From positions 1-28,665 of the forward strand of contig JADFKX010000006.1 of the NCBI GenBank assembly GCA_022564695.1: a stretch of 28,665 bases of DNA, written 5' to 3'. Of this stretch, positions 23,814 through 28,665 are shown piece by piece; positions within the stretch are counted from its first letter, which is position 1, and every line of letters starts with the position of its first letter. The notes beneath the pieces are model-generated. The model was not told the DNA's origin. It searched no databases and worked only from the letters and a program-made list of their open reading frames with translations. Source of the DNA: Chloroflexota bacterium (GTDB lineage Bacteria > Chloroflexota > Dehalococcoidia > SM23-28-2 > RBG-16-64-32). The position numbers and the translations under genes are program-made.

Positions 23814-23890
23814 TGGCGCGCTCGGCGGGACTCGAACCCACGGCCTCAGCCTCCGCAAGGCTGCGCTCTATCCAACTGAGCTACGAGCGC
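23814..23890 (-). tRNA. tRNA-Arg(GCG)
   Basis: On the minus strand the acceptor GCGCTCG pairs with CGAGCGC, followed by G and an encoded CCA. The anticodon stem CAGCC/GGCTG holds loop TTGCGGA, giving anticodon GCG (codon CGC). The T-arm contains GGGTTCGAGTCCC. Most bacteria read CGU/C/A with an ACG (inosine) tRNA, so GCG is unusual. Confidence 0.93.
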
Positions 23891-23928
23891 GCAAGATTGG
23901 GCCTGCCACATGGCCCCTTTACGTCACA

Positions 23929-24014
23929 TGGTGCCGAAGGCGGGATTTGAACCCGCACGCCCTTTCGGACACTGCGCCCTGAACGCAGCGCGTCTGCCAT
24001 TCCGCCACTTCGGC
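23929..24014 (-). tRNA. tRNA-Leu(CAG)
   Basis: This is a class II tRNA on the minus strand. The acceptor GCCGAAG pairs with CTTCGGC, followed by A and an encoded CCA. The anticodon stem CTGCG/CGCAG holds loop TTCAGGG, giving anticodon CAG (codon CUG). A long variable arm is present. Confidence 0.95.
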
Positions 24015-24028
24015 GCGATTCTTCTAAA

Positions 24029-24104
24029 TGGTGGGCGGTGCAGGACTTGAACCTGCGACCTCTTGCGTGTGAAGCAAGCGCTCTCCCAACTGAGCTAACC
24101 GCCC
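24029..24104 (-). tRNA. tRNA-Val(CAC)
   Basis: On the minus strand the acceptor GGGCGGT pairs with ACCGCCC, followed by A and an encoded CCA. The anticodon stem CTTGC/GCAAG holds loop TTCACAC, giving anticodon CAC (codon GUG). It is first of the three-tRNA minus-strand cluster. Confidence 0.96.
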
Positions 24105-24116
24105 GCCGCCATTGCG

Positions 24117-24146
24117 ATTGTAGAGCCGCCAGTTTGAGGGCGTCAA
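24117..24146 (-). promoter_or_regulatory. Promoter of the minus-strand tRNA cluster
   Basis: On the minus strand TTGACG (24141-24146) is followed after 18 bp by TACAAT (24117-24122). Transcription would begin near 24110, a few bases before tRNA-Val at 24104. It likely drives Val, Leu and Arg tRNAs together. Confidence 0.75.
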
Positions 24147-24180
24147 GGCCGTACCAAGAGCGCAGGGGCGACCTCACTGA

Positions 24181-24215
24181 CCGCCGCCGCGATTGTGCGC
24201 CTGGGCGCGTGTCAA
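24181..24215 (-). repeat. Promoter-like repeat, copy A (shortened spacer)
   Basis: The 25 bases from 24181 (CCGCCGCCGCGATTGTGCGC then CTGGG) recur at 24841-24865 with one mismatch. On the minus strand it carries CACAAT (24192-24197) and TTGACA (24210-24215). The gap is only 12 bp, too short for a normal sigma-70 promoter. It looks like a derivative of the functional-looking 17-bp version at 24569-24597. Confidence 0.6.
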
Positions 24216-24218
24216 CGC

Positions 24219-24236
24219 GGTGGGAAGGACCCCACC
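24219..24236 (-). terminator. Hairpin terminator candidate after the 82-residue gene
   Basis: GGTGGG-AAGGAC-CCCACC forms a perfect six-pair stem six bases beyond the stop codon of the minus-strand gene. No T-tract follows. Confidence 0.4.
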
Positions 24237-24241
24237 AAGAG

Positions 24242-24490
24242 CTACTTCTCTAGCTTGTCGAGGCGCCTGAATATCGAATAGTCGATTTCCATATGGGTTA
24301 CCACAGTCGTTGCCAGTAGCCCTACCGCGAGAGCGATGCCACCGATTATCGCTGCAACATCGCTGTCTGCCGCCACACCGACCGCCAGCGCAATCGCTCC
24401 AGCCGCGCCGACAAGCGTTACAACCAGCGGTGTCGCATGACCCCGTTCGTCGGCATTCGTCGTCTGTAGAACCCTTCTCAAATCCGTCAT
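24242..24490 (-). CDS. Small two-helix membrane protein, function unknown
   Basis: This 82-residue protein has a polar N terminus (MTDLRRVLQTTNADERGH). Two hydrophobic helices follow (ATPLVVTLVGAAGAIALAVG and VAAIIGGIALAVGLLATTVV, about residues 19-38 and 45-64). A charged C-terminal tail, EIDYSIFRRLDKLEK, may form a short coiled coil. I do not recognise a family. GGAGG lies four bases before the ATG. The ATG overlaps the TGA of a 16-codon upstream reading frame (ATGA), so translation is probably coupled. A TTGACA-17-CACAAT promoter lies ~80 bp upstream. Confidence 0.7.
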   Translation of the reverse strand: MTDLRRVLQTTNADERGHATPLVVTLVGAAGAIALAVGVAADSDVAAIIGGIALAVGLLATTVVTHMEIDYSIFRRLDKLEK

Positions 24491-24537
24491 AACGCCTCCG
24501 CTCCAAGGATAACTACGGCTAGGGCTGTGAGCTTCAT
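24487..24537 (-). CDS. 16-residue hydrophobic leader peptide (MKLTALAVVILGAEAL)
   Basis: This tiny frame has a very strong Shine-Dalgarno, AGGAGGAGG (24544-24552), six bases before ATG 24537. It ends in TGA that overlaps the next gene's ATG as ATGA. The peptide is Lys followed by a hydrophobic run, like a mini membrane helix. It is the first translatable unit after the promoter at 24569-24597. It could be a coupling leader for the 82-residue protein or a small membrane peptide in its own right. The evidence is layout only. Confidence 0.5.
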   Translation of the reverse strand: MKLTALAVVILGAEAL

Positions 24538-24568
24538 GACAAACCTCCTCCTATGCTGGTACAGGGAG

Positions 24569-24597
24569 ATTGTGCGCCGGGGCGGGGCGGGTGTCAA
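24569..24597 (-). promoter_or_regulatory. Sigma-70 promoter for the leader peptide and 82-residue protein
   Basis: On the minus strand TTGACA (24592-24597) is followed after exactly 17 bp by CACAAT (24569-24574). The start point is near 24562, ten bases before the AGGAGGAGG. The -10 context GCGCACAATC is shared with 24192 and 24852. Confidence 0.65.
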
Positions 24598-24608
24598 CGA
24601 GTCGCTAC

Positions 24609-24638
24609 AGGCCTCGCGGCAGATCCACTGCGGGGCCT
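24609..24638 (-). terminator. Long hairpin after the 60-residue gene
   Basis: AGGCCTCGCGGCAG (24609-24622) pairs with CTGCGGGGCCT (24628-24638) around a five-base loop, with one bulge and one G-T pair. It lies 13 bp past the stop of the minus-strand 60-residue gene and just before the next promoter. It would insulate the two mini-genes. Confidence 0.45.
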
Positions 24639-24650
24639 AGTCCTATGCGT

Positions 24651-24833
24651 TCAACGGAAGCCAACGCCCGTCACGTATCCCACTAGGCCAATCAGCCCGG
24701 CCACAGCCAGCAGCCGCAGCCCCGCCCTAAACGCCCCCGGCTCGCCCCGCAGGCGACCCCATCGAGCGCTAATCGTCGCCCGGAAACCCAACACGGCGAA
24801 GAACGCAAAAGCGAGCCAGAAAACTACTGCCAT
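24651..24833 (-). CDS. Small membrane protein, function unknown
   Basis: This 60-residue protein has two hydrophobic segments, VVFWLAFAFFAVLGF (3-17) and LRLLAVAGLIGLVGYVTGV (39-57), joined by an Arg-rich loop (ISARWGRLRGEPGAFRAG). The loop is probably cytoplasmic by the positive-inside rule. TTAAGG lies just before the ATG. A CACAAT -10 box at 24852-24857 implies a leader of only about 12 bases; its -35 (CGGCAT) is poor. I recognise no family. Coding status rests on composition, the promoter-like repeat and the hairpin after it. Confidence 0.5.
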   Translation of the reverse strand: MAVVFWLAFAFFAVLGFRATISARWGRLRGEPGAFRAGLRLLAVAGLIGLVGYVTGVGFR

Positions 24834-24840
24834 ACCTTAA

Positions 24841-24865
24841 CCGCCGCCGTGATTGTGCGCCTGGG
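24841..24865 (-). repeat. Promoter-like repeat, copy B
   Basis: This has 24 of 25 bases in common with 24181-24205, including the GCGCACAATC -10 context. A shorter match (ATTGTGCGCC) lies at 24569-24578. Its position directly in front of the 60-residue gene suggests it supplies that gene's -10 element. Confidence 0.6.
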
Positions 24866-24983
24866 CTAGGCGGGATGCCGCTCGCCACTCGCCCATCGCT
24901 ACATCATGCACGAGGCCAGTCATATCCTGCATATGGTAATTGTGACCAGTCAAGTCGTACTTGCGACCACAACCCTCCTTTGG

Positions 24984-25472
24984 TCAACCGAAGCTCATTA
25001 GCGGCGCTGTTATCGAATCTTCCCAGTCGTTGAGGAGTGAGACCAGCTTGTTCTCCACGAACCGCGCCAGCGTGCTTTTGTCCTTGCGGCACATAGGCTT
25101 CCCTACGCGGAGACCTCCACCGCGCGGGCGGAAGATAGGCCACAGCACGCCAAATTGTTCCACCTCGGTGGGACGGGTGTCTGTCATACCGCCCTCGCTA
25201 TTTCCCAGCTGCCAACGCGCGAACAACCACACCGCAAGCGCAACGATCAACGCTGCTCCGACCGTGAGGAGCAACTGCCATACCACTACGTCGGCTGTAA
25301 AGAAGTCGGACAGATCATCCCGCACGGATTTCGAGAGGATACTGCCGACGCCCGTCCATTCACCCAGTGCCGTCACTGTGGTTATAAGCGCAGCCGTAAC
25401 CCCTAGAATCTTCAGGGCAGGACTGACAGTAGGGGACAGATTATTGACGCGGTCTCTCCAGGATTTCCCCAT
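24984..25472 (-). CDS. Hypothetical membrane protein with soluble C-terminal domain
   Basis: This 162-residue protein has helices at about 18-37 (PALKILGVTAALITTVTALG) and 64-88 (WQLLLTVGAALIVALAVWLFAR), and a soluble C-terminal half. That half contains VEQFGVLWPIFRPRGGGLRVG, a single Cys in PMCRKDKSTL, and ends SLLNDWEDSITAPLMSFG. I do not recognise the family. The ATG has no Shine-Dalgarno. A TTGACA-17-CATGAT promoter ends only nine bases upstream, so the message would be almost leaderless. It is the largest gene in this cluster of small membrane proteins. Confidence 0.7.
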   Translation of the reverse strand: MGKSWRDRVNNLSPTVSPALKILGVTAALITTVTALGEWTGVGSILSKSVRDDLSDFFTADVVVWQLLLTVGAALIVALAVWLFARWQLGNSEGGMTDTRPTEVEQFGVLWPIFRPRGGGLRVGKPMCRKDKSTLARFVENKLVSLLNDWEDSITAPLMSFG

Positions 25473-25481
25473 GGCAAAGGT

Positions 25482-25510
25482 ATCATGCCCAAGCTACGGT
25501 GCGGTGTCAA
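25482..25510 (-). promoter_or_regulatory. Promoter giving a near-leaderless mRNA
   Basis: On the minus strand TTGACA (25505-25510) is followed after 17 bp by CATGAT (25482-25487). With the usual 6-8 bases to the start point, the transcript begins within about three bases of ATG 25472. The -35 context CCGCGTTGACAC is the same as at 24209-24219. Confidence 0.6.
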
Positions 25511-25560
25511 CGCGGCCCTGGAGACGAAAGAGAGGGCCTACTTCTCAGCTGACGAGCACC

Positions 25561-25592
25561 GTAGGGGCGCTGCTTGCTGCGCCCGTCTGGGC
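25561..25592. repeat. 32-bp direct repeat, left copy
   Basis: The block starting GTAGGGGCGCTGCTTGCTGC matches 25884-25915 at 31 of 32 positions. It contains a GGGCGC...GCGCCC inverted repeat and ends in one TGCGCCCGTCTGGGC unit. The two copies bracket the DUF1508 gene. Confidence 0.8.
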
Positions 25593-25704
25593 CGCGCCCC
25601 CCTTGCAATTTCCCCCGCCAACTCGTAAAATCTTGCCGCGTGTCGAGCACCTGCCATTAATCCCTCGACATTCAGCCCGGCGAATAGCCTGAAAGGGGGC
25701 CTCA

Positions 25705-25884
25705 ATGGCTAAGTTCCAAATCTTCAAAGACAGCGCTGGCGAGTACCGTTGGCGGCTTCGCGCCGATAACAACAAGATCATCGCTGACTCCGCCGAAGGC
25801 TACAAAGCGAAGTCGGACTGTAAACACGCCATCGACCTCGTGAAGCTGCTGGCGCCAACCGCCGAGGTCCAGGATCAAACCTAG
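25705..25884 (+). CDS. DUF1508 (YegP-like) small protein
   Basis: This 59-residue protein starts MAKFQIFKDSAGEYRWRLRA. It continues with NNKIIADSAEGYKAKSDCKH and IDLVKLLAPTAEVQD. This is one complete DUF1508 repeat unit: F-x-I-x-x-D-x-x-G-x-Y-R-W-R-L, then an ADS-x-x-Y-x-x-K-x-x-C block. Many members carry two units; this has one. The molecular role of the family is not established to my knowledge. GAAAGGGGG lies about six bases before the ATG. The TAG shares its last base with the right-hand 32-bp repeat. It is the only plus-strand gene among minus-strand neighbours, consistent with a cassette. Confidence 0.85.
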   Translation: MAKFQIFKDSAGEYRWRLRADNNKIIADSAEGYKAKSDCKHAIDLVKLLAPTAEVQDQT

Positions 25885-25915
25885 TAGGGGCTCTGCTTGC
25901 TGCGCCCGTCTGGGC
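25884..25915. repeat. 32-bp direct repeat, right copy
   Basis: This differs by one base from 25561-25592 (T for G in the first palindrome arm). It begins on the last base of the DUF1508 stop codon and leads straight into the 15-bp tandem repeats. Confidence 0.8.
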
Positions 25916-25960
25916 TGCGCCCGTCTGGGCTGCGCCCGCCTGGGCCACGCCCGTCTGGGC
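25901..25960. repeat. 15-bp tandem repeat, four units
   Basis: TGCGCCCGTCTGGGC occurs at 25901 and 25916, TGCGCCCGCCTGGGC at 25931 and CACGCCCGTCTGGGC at 25946. One unit also ends the left 32-bp repeat. There are no spacers, so this is a minisatellite, not a CRISPR array. Confidence 0.9.
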
Positions 25961-25973
25961 CTCTGACCCTCTG

Positions 25974-26001
25974 GTTCTAAGTTCTAGGTTCTAGGTTCTA
26001 G
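25974..26001. repeat. 7-bp tandem repeat, four units
   Basis: GTTCTAA followed by three GTTCTAG units (25974, 25981, 25988, 25995) ends three bases before the stop codon of the minus-strand acyl-CoA dehydrogenase gene. On that strand it reads CTAGAAC repeats, directly after the stop. Confidence 0.9.
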
Positions 26002-26004
26002 GCG

Positions 26005-27186
26005 TCAGCCCCTCGGCAGACCCAACCCCCGCTGGGCGATGATGTTCCGCTGTATCTCCGACGTCCCGCCGGCGATCGATATGCCCAGCGTCATCATGTA
26101 TGACATCGTGAACTCGCCCCGCAGCCGAGCCCACTTCTTCGACTCAGGCCGCACCTGACCGTACAACCCCATGATCTCGACGCCCGTGCCCGCCAGCCGC
26201 TGGGAAAGCTCCGAGTGGTATACCTTGGCTACGGACGCTTCCATGTTCGGCACCTCACCCCGGGCCTGGATCGAGGCCACCCGGTAGCTGAGGAAGCGGC
26301 CCATCTCCGTCTCGATGGCGATCTCGGCGAGGCGGTTGCGCACTACGGTCTCGGCGATAAGCGGCCTGCCGTTGCCCGAACCCTCTCGGCAATACTGGAC
26401 CAGTTCGTCCAGGCTGCGTCGGGAGGCGGCGGCGTTCCCAATGCTGGACCGCTCGAAGTCCAAAAGGGCTGCGCCCACATACCAGCCCCGGTTCTCGTCC
26501 CCCACAAGCCCCTTCGCGGACACGCGCACATCTTCGAAAAACACCTCGTTGAAGCCATGACGGTCCGTCATGTTTATGAGGGGCTGGACGGTGATGCCCG
26601 GCGAGCTCATAGGGACGATGAGAAAGCTGATCCCCTTGTGCTTGGGAGCCTCGGGATCAGTGCGGGCCAGCATAAACATCCATTCCGCACGGTGGGCGTT
26701 GGTAGTCCAGATCTTCTGGCCGTTGACCACGTAGTCGTCGCCGTCCCGCACCGCCCGCGTCTGGAGGCTGGCTAGGTCACTGCCGGCCGCAGGCTCAGAG
26801 TACCCCTGGCACCACGTGACTTCGGCCGATGCGATGCCGGGCAGGAATTCTTGCTTTTGCTCCTCACTTCCGAACATCATGAGCACGGGGCCCAGCATGT
26901 TGACGCCGAAGATGTCCAGTAGGGGAGCACGGTGATACGCCGTCTCCTCCCGCATGATCACCTGCTCCATGATCCCTAGATCGGCGCCGCCGTACTGCTT
27001 CGGCCAGTGCGGCACCAGCCAGCCGCGGGAGGCCAACTTCTTCTGGAATTGCCTGACGAACTGCCACTCTCCCTCGCTGTCCACTTCGTCCTCGGCTAGC
27101 TGCCGGTCGTCTGGCAACTCCTGTTTGAAGAACTCCCTAAGCTGCTGACGCAACACCTCTTGCTCAGGAGTGAAGCGAAACTCCAT
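26005..27186 (-). CDS. Acyl-CoA dehydrogenase
   Basis: This 393-residue FAD enzyme is homologous to that at 7934-9124. Motifs are CQGYSEPAAGSDLASLQTRA (126-145), DYVVNGQKIWTTNAH, and the C-terminal IAGGTSEIQRNIIAQRGLGLPRG. As in the other copy, the Glu before GT in the C-terminal motif is absent. Glu245 in DFERSS is the probable base, as in isovaleryl-CoA dehydrogenase. The start at ATG 27186 has AGGAG seven bases upstream. A TAGAAT box at 27233-27238 (minus) might be its -10. The next gene, a crotonyl-CoA carboxylase/reductase, lies upstream on the same strand, so both may serve one acyl-CoA route. Confidence 0.94.
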   Translation of the reverse strand: MEFRFTPEQEVLRQQLREFFKQELPDDRQLAEDEVDSEGEWQFVRQFQKKLASRGWLVPHWPKQYGGADLGIMEQVIMREETAYHRAPLLDIFGVNMLGPVLMMFGSEEQKQEFLPGIASAEVTWCQGYSEPAAGSDLASLQTRAVRDGDDYVVNGQKIWTTNAHRAEWMFMLARTDPEAPKHKGISFLIVPMSSPGITVQPLINMTDRHGFNEVFFEDVRVSAKGLVGDENRGWYVGAALLDFERSSIGNAAASRRSLDELVQYCREGSGNGRPLIAETVVRNRLAEIAIETEMGRFLSYRVASIQARGEVPNMEASVAKVYHSELSQRLAGTGVEIMGLYGQVRPESKKWARLRGEFTMSYMMTLGISIAGGTSEIQRNIIAQRGLGLPRG

Positions 27187-27293
27187 GGCGATACTCCTAT
27201 TCGACCCAGGCCCGCTCGGTCACGGCGCGTCTATTCTATACCAAGCGCCGGAAGATGGCGACTGGACCGCCATGACCCCGGCCGGCCCCCACT

Positions 27294-27354
27294 GTCATTC
27301 TGAGCGCCGACCACATCTGGGCACGGAACAACGACCCGACGCGAAGGAATCTGG
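27294..27354. repeat. Degenerate TGTCATTCTGAGCG...GCGAAGGAATCTG dispersed repeat
   Basis: GTCATTCTGAGCG (27294-27306) and GACGCGAAGGAATCTGG (27338-27354) are the two halves of a short repeat that I recall as common in many bacterial genomes (it translates as CHSER...AKE). Here about 31 bases separate them. It lies in the 202-bp gap between ccr and the acyl-CoA dehydrogenase gene. Confidence 0.45.
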
Positions 27355-27388
27355 TGTAGTGCAGACGCCCGCACGTAGCCGTAGCCGC

Positions 27389-28642
27389 CTACTTCACGTC
27401 TCGCAGCCCCTCCCGTGGCGCGCTCACCAGCGCCACCATGTTCCCCTCGGGGTGCTTGTTCTCTTGCATGAGCTGGTGGGCCTGCCCTATCTCCTCAAAG
27501 GCGAAGACGCGGCTCAGACAGGGGTCGACCTTCCCGTCCACAACCAGCTGGTTGAAGGCGGCGGCGTTATCATCGTTGGCGAAGTGTGATCCCTGGAAGC
27601 GCTTCTGTCGCATCCATAGGTAGCGTAGGTCCACCACAGCGCTGAACCCCGTGGTGCCGGCGCAGATCACCACCATACCCCCGTTATCACACACGAGTAT
27701 CGACGTGGGGATCGTGTCCTCCCCCGGATGCTCAAGCACGATCGCGGGGCTCCTGCGCCCGCCCACGATCTCCCATATCGCCTTACCGAAGGCGCGCGCT
27801 CCCTCCGCCCAGCGGCCGAACGCCTCTAAGTCGTCCCAGTGCGGCGGCATGCCCCAGTGATCGAACTTCTTCCGGTTGATACAGCCCTTGGCCCCCAGGT
27901 TCTGACAGAACTCGAACTTGCTCTCGCTGGAGACCACGGCCACCGGCACGGCGCCCGCCTCCCGCGCTATCTGGATCGCCATCGAGCCCAGGCCGCCGGA
28001 GCCGCCCCAGACCAGGACCACGTCCCCATCCTTGACGGTGTTAGGCGGCCAGCCGTGAAGCATCCGATATGCCGTGGCGCCGACAAGCGTGGGCGCTGCC
28101 GCCGCCTCCCAGGTAAGCTGCGGCGCCTTGGGCAGGCACTGGTGCGCCTGCACCTTGGCGAACTGGGCGAAGGAGCCCCAGTTCGTCTCGTAGCCCCAGA
28201 TGCGCGCGCTGGGCGCTATCATCGGGTCGCCGCCCGCCTTGATATACGGATCCTCCCGGTCCCACCAACCGCAATGGACGACCACGCGGTCGCCAATCTT
28301 GACGTTGGTCACCTCGTCGCCCACAGCGTAGACGATGCCGGAGGCGTCGCTGCCACCGATGTGGTAGCCGGAGGGGTCGCCCTCGCGCTCGTGCACCTTG
28401 ATTACGTCAACGGGAACACCCAGACTCGCCCACACGTTGTTGTAGTTGATCCCGGCCGCCATCACAAACACCAGCGCCTCGTCCGGCTTCAGGTTAGTCG
28501 GCACGTCCACCTTCTCGGTCTCGAACGCCTTCGCCGGCTCCCCGAACCGCTCCCGGCGGATCACCTGGGCGTACATCTGCCTGGGAATTGTACCGAGAGG
28601 CGGTATCTCACCCATCTCGTAGACGTCTTTCACGCTGACCAT
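27389..28642 (-). CDS. ccr: Crotonyl-CoA carboxylase/reductase
   Basis: This 417-residue medium-chain dehydrogenase/reductase is collinear with bacterial Ccr. It starts DVYEMGEIPPLGTIPRQMYA and contains YAQVIRRERFGEP, VMAAGINYNNVWASLG and HIGGSDASGIVYAVGDEV. It also has GGDPMIAPSARIWGYETNWG, the nucleotide-binding LVWGGSGGLGSMAIQIA, FEHPGE-like LEHPGED, ICAGTTGF and RYLWMRQKRFQGSHFAND. The enzyme uses NADPH to reduce crotonyl-CoA, with CO2 fixation to ethylmalonyl-CoA in the ethylmalonyl-CoA pathway or in extender-unit synthesis. Carboxylating or plain reductase activity cannot be settled here. AGGAGGAG lies five bases before the ATG. It is the first gene of a likely operon with the acyl-CoA dehydrogenase. 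Confidence 0.95.
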   Translation of the reverse strand: MVSVKDVYEMGEIPPLGTIPRQMYAQVIRRERFGEPAKAFETEKVDVPTNLKPDEALVFVMAAGINYNNVWASLGVPVDVIKVHEREGDPSGYHIGGSDASGIVYAVGDEVTNVKIGDRVVVHCGWWDREDPYIKAGGDPMIAPSARIWGYETNWGSFAQFAKVQAHQCLPKAPQLTWEAAAAPTLVGATAYRMLHGWPPNTVKDGDVVLVWGGSGGLGSMAIQIAREAGAVPVAVVSSESKFEFCQNLGAKGCINRKKFDHWGMPPHWDDLEAFGRWAEGARAFGKAIWEIVGGRRSPAIVLEHPGEDTIPTSILVCDNGGMVVICAGTTGFSAVVDLRYLWMRQKRFQGSHFANDDNAAAFNQLVVDGKVDPCLSRVFAFEEIGQAHQLMQENKHPEGNMVALVSAPREGLRDVK

Positions 28643-28665
28643 CGGCTCCTCCTCTGAACGACCCG

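Noticed and set aside
25545..25781. 78-codon minus-strand frame across the left 32-bp repeat
   Set aside because: It runs through a palindromic repeat and antisense to the DUF1508 gene; no ribosome binding site.
25901..25960. Possible CRISPR array
   Set aside because: The 15-bp units are directly adjacent with no spacers, and no cas genes are present.
27839..28657. 272-codon plus-strand frame over ccr
   Set aside because: Antisense shadow rich in His, Arg and Val; the minus-strand Ccr is certain.

Overview
The window is a GC-rich bacterial chromosomal segment with no phage or conjugation genes. I see no rRNA or strong lineage marker. The density of acyl-CoA enzymes, the thiolase-fold/DUF35 pairs and the dispersed short repeats would suit an uncultivated Chloroflexota-like heterotroph (Dehalococcoidia/SAR202 style). 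That placement is an inference and is weak.

Left part (1-9558). A leftward operon encodes dihydrolipoamide dehydrogenase, two tandem E1-alpha paralogues and the start of E1-beta of a branched-chain 2-oxoacid dehydrogenase. The order matches Bacillus lpdV-bkdAA-bkdAB, with E2 expected beyond the left edge. A rightward operon then carries two thiolase-fold proteins that lack the thiolase catalytic residues, two DUF35 zinc-ribbon/OB proteins, a cupin and an acyl-CoA dehydrogenase. A convergent SRPBCC protein closes this part. Together these genes suggest acyl-CoA and branched-chain acid breakdown.

Middle (9637-14451). A four-tRNA cluster (Gly, Leu, Gln, Asn) follows a clear sigma-70 promoter. 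After it come a VOC-family protein, a small sigma-factor-like protein, and an MMPL/RND transporter that lies in three different reading frames, so it is broken by two frameshifts.

Central carbon block (14665-20117). NAD-dependent formate dehydrogenase and a class I fructose-bisphosphate aldolase lie in tandem. A PPi-type phosphofructokinase and a GH13 glucosidase follow. This is a compact formate-oxidation and sugar-phosphate module. Next come a MacB/FtsX-type ABC permease with its ATPase and a convergent MFS transporter.

Right part (23814-28642). A second tRNA cluster (Val, Leu, Arg with the unusual GCG anticodon) has its own promoter. Beyond it, about 1.4 kb holds very small, mostly membrane, proteins. 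Three of these have recognisable promoter elements, two of them complete TTGACA-17 bp promoters. They include a 16-codon leader peptide coupled by ATGA overlap to an 82-residue protein, and a 162-residue protein with an almost leaderless promoter. A DUF1508 (YegP-like) mini-gene is bracketed by 32-bp direct repeats and followed by 15-bp and 7-bp tandem repeats. The window ends with a second acyl-CoA dehydrogenase and a crotonyl-CoA carboxylase/reductase, again on the acyl-CoA theme.
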